DNA of 64,000 bases from Dirofilaria immitis (taxonomy: Eukaryota > Nematoda > Chromadorea > Rhabditida > Onchocercidae): the NCBI GenBank assembly GCA_024305405.1, contig JAKNDB010000079.1:3028501-3092500 (forward strand), written 5' to 3'. This document shows positions 52,029-64,000 of this stretch, piece by piece (the first letter of the stretch is position 1; every line of letters starts with the position of its first letter). The position numbers and the translations under genes are program-made. The notes beneath the pieces were generated by a model that worked only from the letters and a program-made list of their open reading frames with translations, did no database searches and was not told the DNA's origin.

Positions 52029-55000
52029 CTATTGTATCTCAGGTGAACAAGGTGATGGTACCGATTTTAGCTTCTTCCTTTCGATTGTAGGTGGTTTATA
52101 AAGTGGTGAATCTGATGGAGCTGTTGAATCACTACATTTGAATGTTGATGATCGTTGAGATAAATTACGATCCAAATTAAATCTAAAAATGTCAAATATT
52201 AATTTCTATTTGGTTAGCTATTTTCATAAATGGAAGGCGATAATTTTACTAAATTATTTATCAAATATTTTTATTTCAATTATAATTATAAATTTAAAAT
52301 TTGAATTTAATCAAACAAAGATTAATTTGATAAATTCAAATTATATCAATTACATTAATATTAATATTTCATTAAACATATTTCATATTATAATTAATCG
52401 AATTTTTCAATTTCAAAAAATACTACTATCAAGGGAAACAAATAAATGGCACATTTATTAATAACAATAATTTCTGATCGAAAAAAATTACGTAAAATTT
52501 GATTAAAATATGAAAATGTTTTTGAATCGGAAAAAGAAAACAAAAAGAATGAAGGAAAAAGAGAGGAAAAAGAAAAAGTGAAAAAAAAATAGTAAAACTT
52601 ACAAAGTTTTTTTCGGTCTAACGTCAAATTATCGTTTTTCATACAATTGATTAACGTATCATCGAAATCAATATCATTCATATTATCGTTAGTATCGCCA
52701 TTATCATCATCATTATTAGCCTGAGGGTCATTCGCTAAGTCTTAACAATCATCATCAATATCAAATTCTGCATTGGCAGTAAAATACGCTGTTACACCAC
52801 TTACATCACTAATACTCGAAACCTACGAAACAGCGATTGGTTCGTTTTCGAATTTATAATTTCTAGCTATTGCTATTTATCAATTTGTTTATCATCGTAT
52901 AATCATCGGATGAAATGAGTTAGCTTTTAAAATATATTATAAATTACTTTGACAAATTTAAATTTCAATTAAACTATGTTAAATTTATGTGCAACAAGGA
53001 AAAATAAAAATTTTTTGATTAATTTCAAAATTAAATTGAAAGAAAATTACAAATATTTGTTACTAAAAATAAAAAAACGATCCATTTCAAATTAAATTTT
53101 AATATCGAAAATTTTCAACTTTTCAACGATAATTATGTCATTTAAAAAAAAAAAAAAAAAAGGAATCAAAGAATAATACATTGCTTTTATACATAATCCA
53201 TTTCACTTATTTGTCTTATTTTCTTCTCGCGAACAAAATGGGTAATTGGGTTTAAGAAAAAATAAATACTTAATTTCTCGATATGTGACATTAATTCTCG
53301 ACAAAATATTTTATTACAATAAACAATTCATATTGTAAACAAAATAAAACTTAATCTAAGAATACATCAAATAATAGCAATGATTACATTAATATAATTT
53401 TAAGAATTAAAAAAAAGAAAAAAGGAAGAAAGGGAAAATAATTTACATATTAATAAAAATTATTATAAATTGGTTTTTAATTTAATAATTTTTCATATTT
53501 CAATTTAAGCAAAAAGCAAAAAAGTTTTTAGAAAGGCAAAATGAAATAGCATAAAATTGATAAGAAATAGCAAATTTCAATGATATTATAAAAGATATTG
53601 AATATATCGATGCTTATGCTAAATTTTCTCTATGAATAATTGAAAAAAAAGAACGAATTAATCCTTATCATAATTAAAAATTAAATTTTAATTAAAAACT
53701 CAATTTTAGTGGATAATTTCATATAACACAATATGATACGATGAAATGCATGCATCTTATTATCATAAACCTACTCTTGAATTGTCTGCCGACTGATTAT
53801 TATCAATCATTTCTGTAGTTAAACAAGAATTTGTTATTGATTTTTGATTTGATTGCAAATCATCAGCATTCCGATCTGATATCATGTCAAGTTGTTGATC
53901 TGGTTCTGGTAAAGCAAAATCATTTTCGATAACAAGTGATTGCTTATCGTCGTCTAAAAATAGAAGACGAGAAACGAGAAAATTAAGGAAAAGTTTGAAA
54001 ATAAATTTCAATCAAATCATTTATACTCATAAATTACATTGATAACAAAATTATTACAAAAATGATAGAAATTTTTTAAATTTAAAAAATTGAAAATTAA
54101 ATTTATGAGAAATAAAATGAAAATTACCATCTAACTTATCGTTTATCATATTTTTATCATGTTTCAACTTATATTAGCGATTAATTGATATCAGTCTCAA
54201 ATTCTCATACTCATTATATCATGTGCTTATCTTTCGACAATAAATGTATTATTAGAATACTAAGGATTATCTCGAACTAATTAAGATTTGATAAAGTTAT
54301 AGCTTTCGGATCATTTGATATTTTATAATGATTTTTAGTAAAAATTAAACTTCGATTATTGAAAATATTCATTTCAAATAATAATTTCAAATTTTTGAAA
54401 AATATTTTTCTTAATTAATAAAGAATTTAAAAGAAATATACTGAAAAAAAAACGGAAAAGCTTACTGTGATTAATTGGAAGTAATGGTGAATTTTCAGGA
54501 TCTTTCGATGAAACTAAAATAGAAAATACTTATTATTCTAATTAATAATTCATAAAAGGTCAAATTTAAATCTTAGCAAAATATTTAAAGCATAAAAATT
54601 TTACTAAAAATTGAATTTCATACAATTTTATAAAATTTCAAATTTTTCTTTTTTTTTTTTTAATAAATAACCATTTTCTTCGGGATTCTTTGGTGGTGTC
54701 CATTGTTGACGTTGTTTATGTTTCCGTAAAAGAATGCAACAATCAAAATTATCAGCAAGATTAATGTGATAACAAATGATATTATCCACCCTTAAAGTAG
54801 TGAGAAAAATGGTTAAAATGCTGATTAAATATTAATAATTAATTTTTATTGAAATCATTGCTAAATGATTTTGTGAATTAAATGCGAAATTTAAATCTAA
54901 TTTTAATTACTAAATTTTTCCTAATTTATTTTAATTAATTTGAAAAATAATCAAAGTTTTTAATTAAATTTCTTAGATTAAAATTTATTTTAATTAACTA

Positions 55001-58000
55001 AAATTGCTAATTTTACACATTGATTTTACATAATATTATTAAATATTTGTGAAAATCTTGAACAATACAATACAATTAATTAATTAAATATAATTATTAA
55101 TTTTGCATAATTAAAAGTTTTGTTTAAATCGAAAATTAATTTGATACATTCAGTTTCTCCAACTCCATCATTGTCATCTTCATTATCATTTATTCGTTGA
55201 TAAGGTTCGGTAACAAATGGTGAATCCCAAACTGGTGCTGTTACGGTATTTAATATTGCTGAAATTTCAGTTCAGTGATTAAATTTTAAAATTTTGAATA
55301 AAAATTCGAAAAACTATTCAATAATAATTCTTGTTTGAATTTAAAAAAGATAAGTTAAAAAAATTTTTTTTTGTTATTTATATAATATTTTTAATTCTTT
55401 TATTCATTTTTGATTTTGCTAAAATTTCAAATTTATTCCAAAAATGGTTAATATATTTTAACTTTAACTTTTTACATATCAATAATATGAATAAACAATT
55501 ATGAATAGATGATTTTTTGCAGCATAACTCTCGATAATTAGCAGCATAACTCTCGATAATTATCTGCTTATCACTAGGTGAATTATTTTTTGTAATTTTT
55601 ATTCTAAAATTATAGAAATATCAAATTTTATATAATTTCTGATTTATATTCAAATTAAGTATTACAATTATCATAATCATAAAATAAAAATAATAATGAT
55701 TTGTTGAATCCAAAAAATAGCATTAACTACAGTAATTTGCAGTTAATAATTAATATATCATAATTAAAATTAATTGCAGGAATTAATATATCATAATTAA
55801 AAATGATTATTAATATAAAAAGAAACGAGATGAATAATTAAGATTAATAAAAATAAAAAATATAAAGTTTACGTGGCAAACTTCCAGGAATTAAAAATGA
55901 ATTACATGCACCCAACTGAATTCTATTACCAATAATTGTTACTGATTCAGCAAATTCAAATTCTGATTTATACAAATATAAAATAGGCTTAAGACGTATA
56001 CGTGCAACATTTACGTCAATATCAATATCTGAAAATTAATTGATATTATTTGTTTGAAACATTTTAAGCGTTTCTGATTTTTTGAAACAAACCTGAAATC
56101 AAATATCTTATATGATGATGTAATGAAATATTAACAGTAATTAATATCATAATTATGATATGAGTGATAATCAATAAAAATGAGTGATATATGAATTTAT
56201 ACGAATCTTCTCGAATATTTTATCGAAATTTGTTCAATTATTTGAAAATCTCGATCAATCTTATATATTCTCCCTTTTGTTTTTTTTTTTGAAGTCAAAT
56301 TTTAGCTTCAAACATTTAATCTAAAAGTTACTTGATAAACAACCGGTATAGTTATATTTTAGTGTCTTCTTATCATTTTTTATTATATCTGAAATATCTG
56401 CAATGTACGGTCCACCGAAAGCAAATCGGACTGCATAAGCAAGTGATAAGGTTGCTGCTAGATCAGATGGAAAATCATATTTCCATGAATCAATCTGAAA
56501 TTTAATTATAAACAATTTTATCAATTTATCAAATTTTATCATAATCCGTTCTATATTACTTGAAAAAAAAAAGAAAAGACAAAAAGGAATCGTCGAAAAG
56601 CTAATTATTAAAATCAAACAACTAATTCTGTTAATCAGAACTACATGCTTATCCAATCATGAATCATATGCCTAATTTAAACTTAAATTGATATTTAAAT
56701 AATGGAAATTAAGAACTGCCAATGCTCAAATATCTCACCGTTATTTTTAATGATTTATTTGTTCGAAATCTTGCATGAAAATAATGCCGATAACCATCGT
56801 TGTAATTATATGGAAATGTATAAACAAACGATACATCATTTGACATTATACCAATATTTATTGAACCATTTTTGCATAATAATATTTGCATTATCCTAAA
56901 AAAAAAAAAATTATCAAAGCAACGTGTATTAGACGTACGTCATTCGGTTGTTTTCTTACATCTATATATGATGGTAAAAATATAATCGATGAATTATACT
57001 TGAAAAAATGAGATCAATTATTTCGTATCATAAAGTAGCATAAAATATGTTTACGTAAAATCAAACGTAATACTAGACGTGATCAGAATATCAGCTTATT
57101 CAGTTTTCATTAAATCAAATTTGTGAAAATTGAAATTTCACATTTCACAAACTTATTATGTTTAAAATGAATTGCTGCAAGTATTTGTGGCTTTGATTGT
57201 TTTGTTGTTTTAGCCGTTTTTGTTGTAGAAAATGCAAAACTGAATGTTTGTTCATCAATTTCATTCCAATCAAAGATTACTTTCTCGAATATTTCAGCTG
57301 TATTCAATACTAGTATTGAATTGCCCGCAAAATATGCTCCATTATCTAAAAATAAATTTATTTCGACAAATTTTCTAATTTATTCATTCTATTTTTAACT
57401 GAAAAAAAACGGTGCATAAGGTAAAAGATAAAAATACCAAATTAAAAATTTAATATAATTTTAAATTTTTATTTAAATAATAAAAAAACTTAATTCAATT
57501 TTCATAATTGCATTATTGTAATTGATATTTACCTCAAAAACATGCATACCTTAATTATCACGTAAAAACGTGACGTTAATTAATTTTAAAAAAAAGTAAG
57601 CAATTGATAAAATCAGTAAATAATTTAGCCATTTTAATAGAATTCAATTAAATGTAAAAAAATAATTATACGAACTTGGCATGCATTATTGTAATGAATA
57701 AATAATGAATCATATTAGCATTCAATATCAATTATCTAATCAAATTATTTTAATTTCTTTTTCAATTAACAAATTAAGTTAATCATTAAAAATATCTATA
57801 CATATATATATACCTTCATCACAGTATTCACCATAATAGGATGTTCGGGCACAATTACAACTAACGATATTTTCAACATTTTTGTTGCCATCCATTGTAC
57901 CGAACAATGTCCGCCATTTTTACATGAATGTTCAATTTTGTTGCAACCCATTTCACATCCAAATCTGATCGCATCTTTAAAAATATTAAAATTTAAATTT

Positions 58001-61000
58001 AATTTTTAAAATTATTAAAAACTTAAAATATTATTATTACACAAAATCAACTTATAAAAATATTATTGATCAATGTTGCCTGATATTGATCAATGTTGCC
58101 CGATTAAGCCATAAAAATATTATTGATTATAAGAATATTATTGATCAATGTTGCCTGATTTAAGCCATAAAATATTATTGATTATAAGAATATTGTTGAT
58201 CAATGTTGCCCGATTTAAGTCATAAAAATATTATTGATTATAAAAATATTATTGATCAATGTTGCCCGATTTAAGTCATAAAAATATTATTGATTATAAG
58301 AATATTGTTGATCAATGTTGCCCGATTTAAGTCATAAAAATATTATTGATTATAAGAATATTGTTGATCAATGTTGCCCGATTTAAGTCATAAAAATATT
58401 ATTGATTATAAGAATATTGTTGATCAATGTTGCCTGATTTAAGTCATAAAAATATTATTGATTATAAGAATATTGTTGATCAATGTTGCCCGATTTAAGT
58501 CATAAAAATATTATTGATTATAAGAATATTGTTGATCAATGTTGCCCGATTTAAGTCATAAAAATATTATTGATTATAAGAATATTGTTGATCAATGTTG
58601 CCCGATTTAAGTCATAAAATATTATTGATTATAAGAATATTGTTGATCAATGTTGCCCGATTTAAGTCATAAAAATATTATTGATTATAAGAATATTGTT
58701 GATCAATGTTGCCCGATTTAAGTCATAAAAATATTATTGATTATAAGAATATTGTTGATCAATGTTATCTGATTCAAGTCTTAAGAATATTATATTATTG
58801 ATCAATGTTACTTGATTTGTTTAAAAATCTCAAAATAATCTTTTAATTACTTTGCATATTCATTGATCATTGCTATTTTTAACATCTCTATATAATAATC
58901 AAATTTCAAATTATCAAATTTTGAGACGAGAAATATCGAAAAGGAGAAATTAGAATAGATTTTTTTAAGTTTATAATTGAATAATTCAACATGATCATTG
59001 GAAGAGATATTACCAGAGATAATTTTACTGAAGTTGATGATCATATCAGAAGTTAATCTGTGATAAGATGTATACAATTCATAGGTTTATATTCGTAAAG
59101 ATTTTTAGATTTATTAAATATTTGGTAATTCATTATTTTTTTCTTTTTTTAAATCTAACCTGGTTTAGTTGGGTAATATGACCAATGATATTGATCACGC
59201 ATATTGATTAATTTTTCACCAATCATTAAACCACGCATGCAACCAAGTAAATTTGGAATATTAGATCGATAAATTGGTTCCAAATTACCGTAATGAATTT
59301 CAGTTGGTACACCAGCAACGAATAATAAAATATATGGATGATTGAAACTAATACCATGTTGCTCAGTTACAGGTGAAACGGGTGGTTGAACAATATCTAA
59401 ATTTACAATATTATTATTATTATTATTTTTTTACTTAATTAAAGAAAAGCAATATTACTGAAGCTAATGATAAGATCGGAAATTAGCTAATTGATGATAA
59501 GTGAATGATTGATTACTAATTATTTAACTCTTCCGCCGCATAAATTTTATTTTACAAAAGAAAAGAAACCATCGTACAATAATACTTTTATGAAATATTG
59601 CTAAAAAAAAAAAAAAGAATTACCATCCATATAACTAGTTAATTCGAATTTTTTAATAAAATTATTGGAAAGGATTCGTTCTCCGGTAATTTGACATATT
59701 TCATCATCAACGTTTAATTCAACAGAATCAGACCATTGAAATATCATCACTTGAATCCATTTCATTCGATTATATTCTAAAAAATAATCTTTGTTTTTTT
59801 TAAAAATTAATGTAATTGATAACAAAATTCAAGCTATTCAATAAGTGGAATTTTCATCGGATAGTACAGTAATAATTGGAATTTTTAGCTTTTTAAATGC
59901 ATTATTTCAGTTATTCGATTATCTGATAAGTGATATTTTTAGTAAAATCTTGGCAACATCATTTTTTCTCAAATATTTGCATATAATATTAACATTTGCC
60001 GAGCGTTAATTTAGGAAATCATTGATTAATCAATAGGATAAATTTCAATATTCGAAAGGTAAATTACTCAATTTCCTTTTATATTATAAAAACTTTCTCA
60101 ATTTTAATTATTTGCATTATTTCAAATTTAATTACCATTTCCAATTTTAGCGATAACTTCACAGCGATAAATAGTACGATTGAAATTAAGCGTCAATACC
60201 ATATGTGAATGATCTGATAAGTGTACCTGATAATGGAATATTGCAATTATTGCTATTTTAAAATTTCTTTTTAGATAACATCCATTCCTTTTTGAAGTTT
60301 TTGAAATTTCTTACATACAACTTCTTATATTTAATTTTGATAATAATTTTATCAATTTGATATAGTTAAAGAGGAAAAATAATCATTCCTAAATTTGCAT
60401 ATCATTGGCTCAAATAATAGATCAAAATATTAGCTGGACTATTAAGAACTGAATAGTTAGTGATTGATTGTTTTTGTAAATTTTTCTCAAATTTCTTGAA
60501 AATCTTTGCAATCTTATTTTTGCTAGCCAATAAATAATGGAGGAAAAAAATATTTTGTAAATAAATGAAATGAATATTTTTGGATTAATCAATTTCATAT
60601 ATTAAGATAATATCAATGCAAAACTTTCTTTGGGTTATCAATTGAGAAGCGATAGTTAAGTGTATTTTAATTATAAAAAAAGATTTTACTTCAAAAGTTA
60701 TTTTTGAATTCAAATATGAAAATTCCAATCAATGTTTCAAAGAGTTACGATTAATTTTTTTTTTTTTTAATTCAATTTATTCGTTTGATATACATGAAAG
60801 TGTACCTGTATGAAATTATACAATTGATCATGAAGATAAATGAGTAAAGCATCACGTTGATCTGTACGAAAACTGAATATAATCTGTTGCATCAGTGCAT
60901 TTTCAATAGTGTTATTTTCAGTTTTCAAGAATGCTTCTTTTGAATCATGAAAACTTACTTCTGTTCCATAATTAATACCTTAAACTTTTTAGATTTCATT

Positions 61001-63789
61001 TAATTTATAAAATAAGAAACAGTTGCTAATTAAATTCATTTTAAAATAAAAAAAAAGTAGAAATGGTTACAGATTCAGTATCACGAATAATGTTATACGA
61101 TTAATTTAAGACATTTTAAATAAAATTGTATGATTATTTACGAAATATACAAAATTATGCATACCATTCATATGAAATCCTCACCATTATTTCACAAAGT
61201 TAAAAAATTTGCAAAATTACTGCAAATGAATTATTTAGGAGAAAATTATAAAGCTTATCATCAAGTGAATTAAATTCAAAATCCCTATCTTTCGTTTCCT
61301 TGAATGCAATTACGAAATTACTGTAAATGCGTACGGTCATGAATTAACCGTAACTTGTAGCAATTGCGAAATAATTACCGAAAGAATTACTGTTGCCTAT
61401 CATAATTGCAAAATTACGGTTAATGAATTGCATTATTACAGGATTAGTGTTATTTAGACTATTATTTATTGCTGTTAGGAAATTATTATTATTGTGAGCA
61501 ATTATTCTGGAAATTAAAAAGTCGATAATTTAACATCAAGAGCACTTAGTCGGTGATGTAAAAGGTAACTAGGAAAGGAAAGGAATAGAGTAGATATTTT
61601 ATCAGATCAAAGGGAAGCAGAAACGATTGATGCATTTTCGTTGACTGATCAACTAATGCTTTATACGGTATTTTTGAGTGGCATAAAATTAGAAATATTA
61701 TATGATAGTATCGATCGATACATTTATTATGTAAATCATGACTGATGCTATCAGTTAACAAGCAATAAATATTCTTTTATGTTTAACTTTATATCTGCTA
61801 AATTATATTAAATTATTAAATTCGAATTCATTGCCAAAATTTGATCGAAGTATGACTTCCTTCTCTTTCGTTTTCTTTGAATGCTTTGTTTGTTTAGAAT
61901 AAATGAAAAATATCACAATTAGTAATGATTCTAATTCTGTAAATTCTCGGATTCTCCACTTGTATAATATTGCATGTTTTATATGCTTGTGATGTACAAA
62001 CATTTGAATATCATATACTTACTATAAATAAGCCTACGGTAGCTTACTGTAATGAACCACTTACCGTAATGCACAGTAAAGCGTGTTTAATATATTTTTC
62101 ATTATACGAAAATACAGTAATGTTTGAAAAAAGAAAGCAAAACTTACTATTTTGGCATAAATGTCCCGAATGTACGATAGCATTTTTACAAACGCAGTTT
62201 ACTGTATCGGTTACAAAGTCTTCTTCACAACGACTTTCATGTCGGCAATCATATGATTCACATTGATTAATGCATGCACCTTGTAATGCTTGATCGACTT
62301 TTTGAAGTGTATCATTTAAAAATATTTGACGGATACAACCTATGAAACCGTCATGACCACTGTAAAAAAGCTTAAATGAAATTAGAATTTTCAAAGTAAA
62401 ATTCATTTCCTAGTCTCGACTTTCAATATTTCAATAATACTTACAAGAATATTAGTATTTAATAATTCTTATTCATACTTCCTATAAAATTATTTCTTTT
62501 TCTATCTAACAATATCAGGCTTTCCTAATTAGAAATTTCCAATTATTAAAATAATAATTTAATCGATTTGAATTTCAAAATATTTTGGACATTAAAATAT
62601 TTGATAAATTGTAAAAATATTCCTTGGATATGTATAAAAATATTAATTTACTTACCCACCAATACTTAATCGTATATTATCAAATGAATGTTGCTTAATT
62701 ATTGCCGTTGTTACCGTATCATCAACTGAGAATCGTATCGATCCATCACGAATATCAACGATTATCCGATGCCAATATCCATCATTTTTCCTAAAAATTA
62801 ATAATTATTTTTAATGAATAATATTTTTATCAATTACTACTATGTATTTCCTTTCTTTCCTCGTTATAAGTATAATTTTATTTTTGAAATAATAATTTGC
62901 ATTATTATTTCAAATTTTTATTACTAATAAAAGAATATTTCTCAAAATTTCTCCGATAAAAAATGGCTGAAAAAAGAAATAATTAATTTCATTTCAAAAT
63001 TTTATAAAAATAAAACTTTTCTGTTAACAGAAGAATCGAATTAAGTTCCAAAATAAATAAGTAATTATATTTAAAATTTCATTGAAAGAATCTGTTAACA
63101 TTCGTACAGAATAATTATCGATGTTGCTTACTTAGATTCTAATTTATTACAAATGTTTACTATATTAATTTTCAATATTCGCCTTTATTAAACTTTGACA
63201 AGAATGAAATTCAATCTCAATCGAACAATAATAAATTTTAATAATAAGTAAATGGGTAATGCATAAAAATGCAAACCTTGATTGTGGGATAAGTGCCAAA
63301 TTAATTTGATTATTAATTTGTAAATAAAATGTTCGATCCAGCATTGTGATCATAATTATTTCATTATTTGACGAGAGTATTGTAGCACTTTCAAGATAAG
63401 TACGGAATTCAAAATTTAACAAACCACCATTCCATGTGCCAATTTCAACTGAACTATATTGTTTTCGAATTATCATTGTATGCTCACTTGATTGACCAGC
63501 TAAAAATGATTATTAGAAAATTGGAATTCGGATAATATAAATTGAATAATTATATTAAAGAAGAAAAGATGAGCAAAAAATTATAACGAATAATTAATGT
63601 AATATAATCATAAATATCGTAATATCCATTGTTTGTCTCGTGATATATTGCATATCATAATTTAATTATCATATATCAAATTATAATTACTTACACAATA
63701 AAATTACTAAGTAAATTCTAATTAATTTAATTAAGTAATTTACCTGGCGAATAATTAAAAATCGTATGCATTATTTCAATTACAAACAT
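52029..63789 (-). CDS. Laminin-G/EGF single-pass receptor, neurexin/Caspr-like
   Basis: Exons on the minus strand: 63789-63744, 63499-63277, 62790-62656, 62359-62148, 60978-60806, 60226-60136, 59776-59624, 59396-59160, 57974-57814, 57345-57153, 56895-56739, 56494-56332, 56028-55873, 55258-55148, 54790-54672, 54513-54466, 53953-53775, 52822-52603 and 52182-52029. They sum to exactly 978 codons after three one-base corrections. Domains in order: LamG 1 (NFEFRTYLES, DGYWHRIIVDI, GFIGCIRQIFLND), EGF 1 (CESYDCRHESRCEEDF), LamG 2 (IIFSFRTDQRDALLIYLHD, LLGCMRGLMIGEKL), EGF 2 (SCKNGGHC, YYGEYCDE), LamG 3 (DNGAYFAGN, YTGCLSNIDIDVNVARI), one membrane span (WWIISFVITLILLIILIVAF), then a Lys/Arg stop-transfer and an acidic cytoplasmic tail. 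The order recalls neurexin, Caspr and nematode NLR-1/ITX-1/BAM-2 proteins; I cannot choose among them. Frame breaks: 57900-57901, 54728-54731, 52607-52613. An in-frame TAA lies at 52742-52744. No clear signal peptide is seen, so 5' exons may lie beyond the window. Confidence 0.88.
52742..52744 (-). other. In-frame TAA within the receptor's cytoplasmic-tail exon
   Basis: Counting from the acceptor at 52822, codon 27 of this exon is TAA, with about 26 coherent codons before it (ending FDIDDD-C) and a long coherent acidic stretch after it in the same frame (DLANDPQANNDDD). It does not sit in a homopolymer. Taken literally it removes about the last 98 residues of the protein. Confidence 0.75.
55520..55563. 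repeat. 22-bp tandem duplication
   Basis: GCAGCATAACTCTCGATAAT plus TA is present twice in a row in the intron between the LamG 3 exon ending at 55873 and the juxtamembrane exon starting at 55258. Confidence 0.85.
58045..58800. repeat. 56-bp tandem array in a receptor intron
   Basis: About 13 copies of a 56-bp unit such as TTAAGTCATAAAAATATTAT then TGATTATAAGAATATTGTTG and ATCAATGTTGCCCGAT fill most of the 1.2-kb intron between the LamG 2 and EGF 2 exons. The central copies are near identical; the edges are shorter and diverged. Each unit contains the palindrome TTGATCAA. Confidence 0.95.
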
Positions 63790-64000
63790 CGTAAATCACA
63801 AAAAAAATTATTAGTAAGGAAATTTACAGTAATAATCAAATTAGCTTAGTGAATTTGTTCAGGTATATCCATTTCATACAAAGCTAATTAATAATTATTT
63901 CTGAAATAATCAAATAATCTTTCCTTGCCGATTCTTATCATTAATTAAAATATAACATGATTAAATAAAATGATTGTAAAATTATTAAATTAGCAATAAT
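63790..64000. other. Sequence upstream of the receptor's first recognised exon
   Basis: On the minus strand TAA TAA and TGA lie in frame just before the ATG at 63789, and no AG acceptor lies between that TGA and the ATG. This makes 63789 the best visible start. A 5' UTR or intron may fill the rest; nothing coding is seen. Confidence 0.5.

Noticed and set aside
52189..52461. Plus-strand open frame of 90 codons near the end of the receptor gene
   Set aside because: Antisense to a receptor intron, Ile/Asn-rich composition of AT-rich DNA, no homology.
58045..58800. CRISPR-like regular repeat array
   Set aside because: Units are contiguous with no unique spacers, and the setting is a nematode intron.

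Overview
The window is nematode nuclear DNA. It is very AT-rich, its introns are short to medium length with GT..AG ends, and its proteins are of typical nematode kinds: ShK (SXC) cysteine domains and an M14 carboxypeptidase with a C-terminal ShK. One start codon sits directly behind a splice acceptor, which suggests spliced-leader trans-splicing. The low-complexity Asn and Thr tracts and very AT-rich introns would suit a clade III (spirurid or filarial-like) worm, but that is only an inference. There are no bacterial features, viral genes, intact transposons or CRISPR arrays.

Layout. (1) 1259-1372 (+) is the last exon of an upstream gene and encodes an ShK domain. (2) 4526-16306 (+) is an 11-exon secreted zinc carboxypeptidase with signal peptide, Asn tract, propeptide, catalytic domain and ShK. 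(3) 16792-23684 (-) is a 16-exon vps-51, a GARP/EARP tether subunit, lying tail-to-tail with the carboxypeptidase. (4) 25863-27554 (+) is a 4-exon snx-3, head-to-head with vps-51. (5) 27555-35038 is about 7.5 kb without a recognisable gene. (6) 35039-51226 (+) is a GRAMD1/Aster-like protein with GRAM and VASt domains and a probable C-terminal membrane segment. (7) 52029-63789 (-) is a 19-exon laminin-G/EGF single-pass receptor of the neurexin/Caspr kind, convergent with gene 6.

How they relate. vps-51 and snx-3 share a 2.2-kb upstream region and act on the same endosome-to-trans-Golgi route. The Aster-like gene suggests sterol handling at membrane contacts. The carboxypeptidase and ShK proteins are secreted. 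The LamG/EGF receptor suggests cell adhesion or neuronal contacts.

Main caveat. I joined exons by reading frame. All five multi-exon genes need single-base corrections, 17 in all, mostly one base missing in an A or T run. With these, vps-51 (739 aa), snx-3 (164 aa), the carboxypeptidase (587 aa) and the LamG receptor (977 aa) sum exactly to whole codons. This is best read as homopolymer error in the assembly, not pseudogene decay. One in-frame TAA in the receptor tail is not explained this way. The introns carry several tandem arrays, including a 31-bp repeat with a roughly 155-164-bp higher-order period and a 56-bp array. I found no convincing new multi-gene system.
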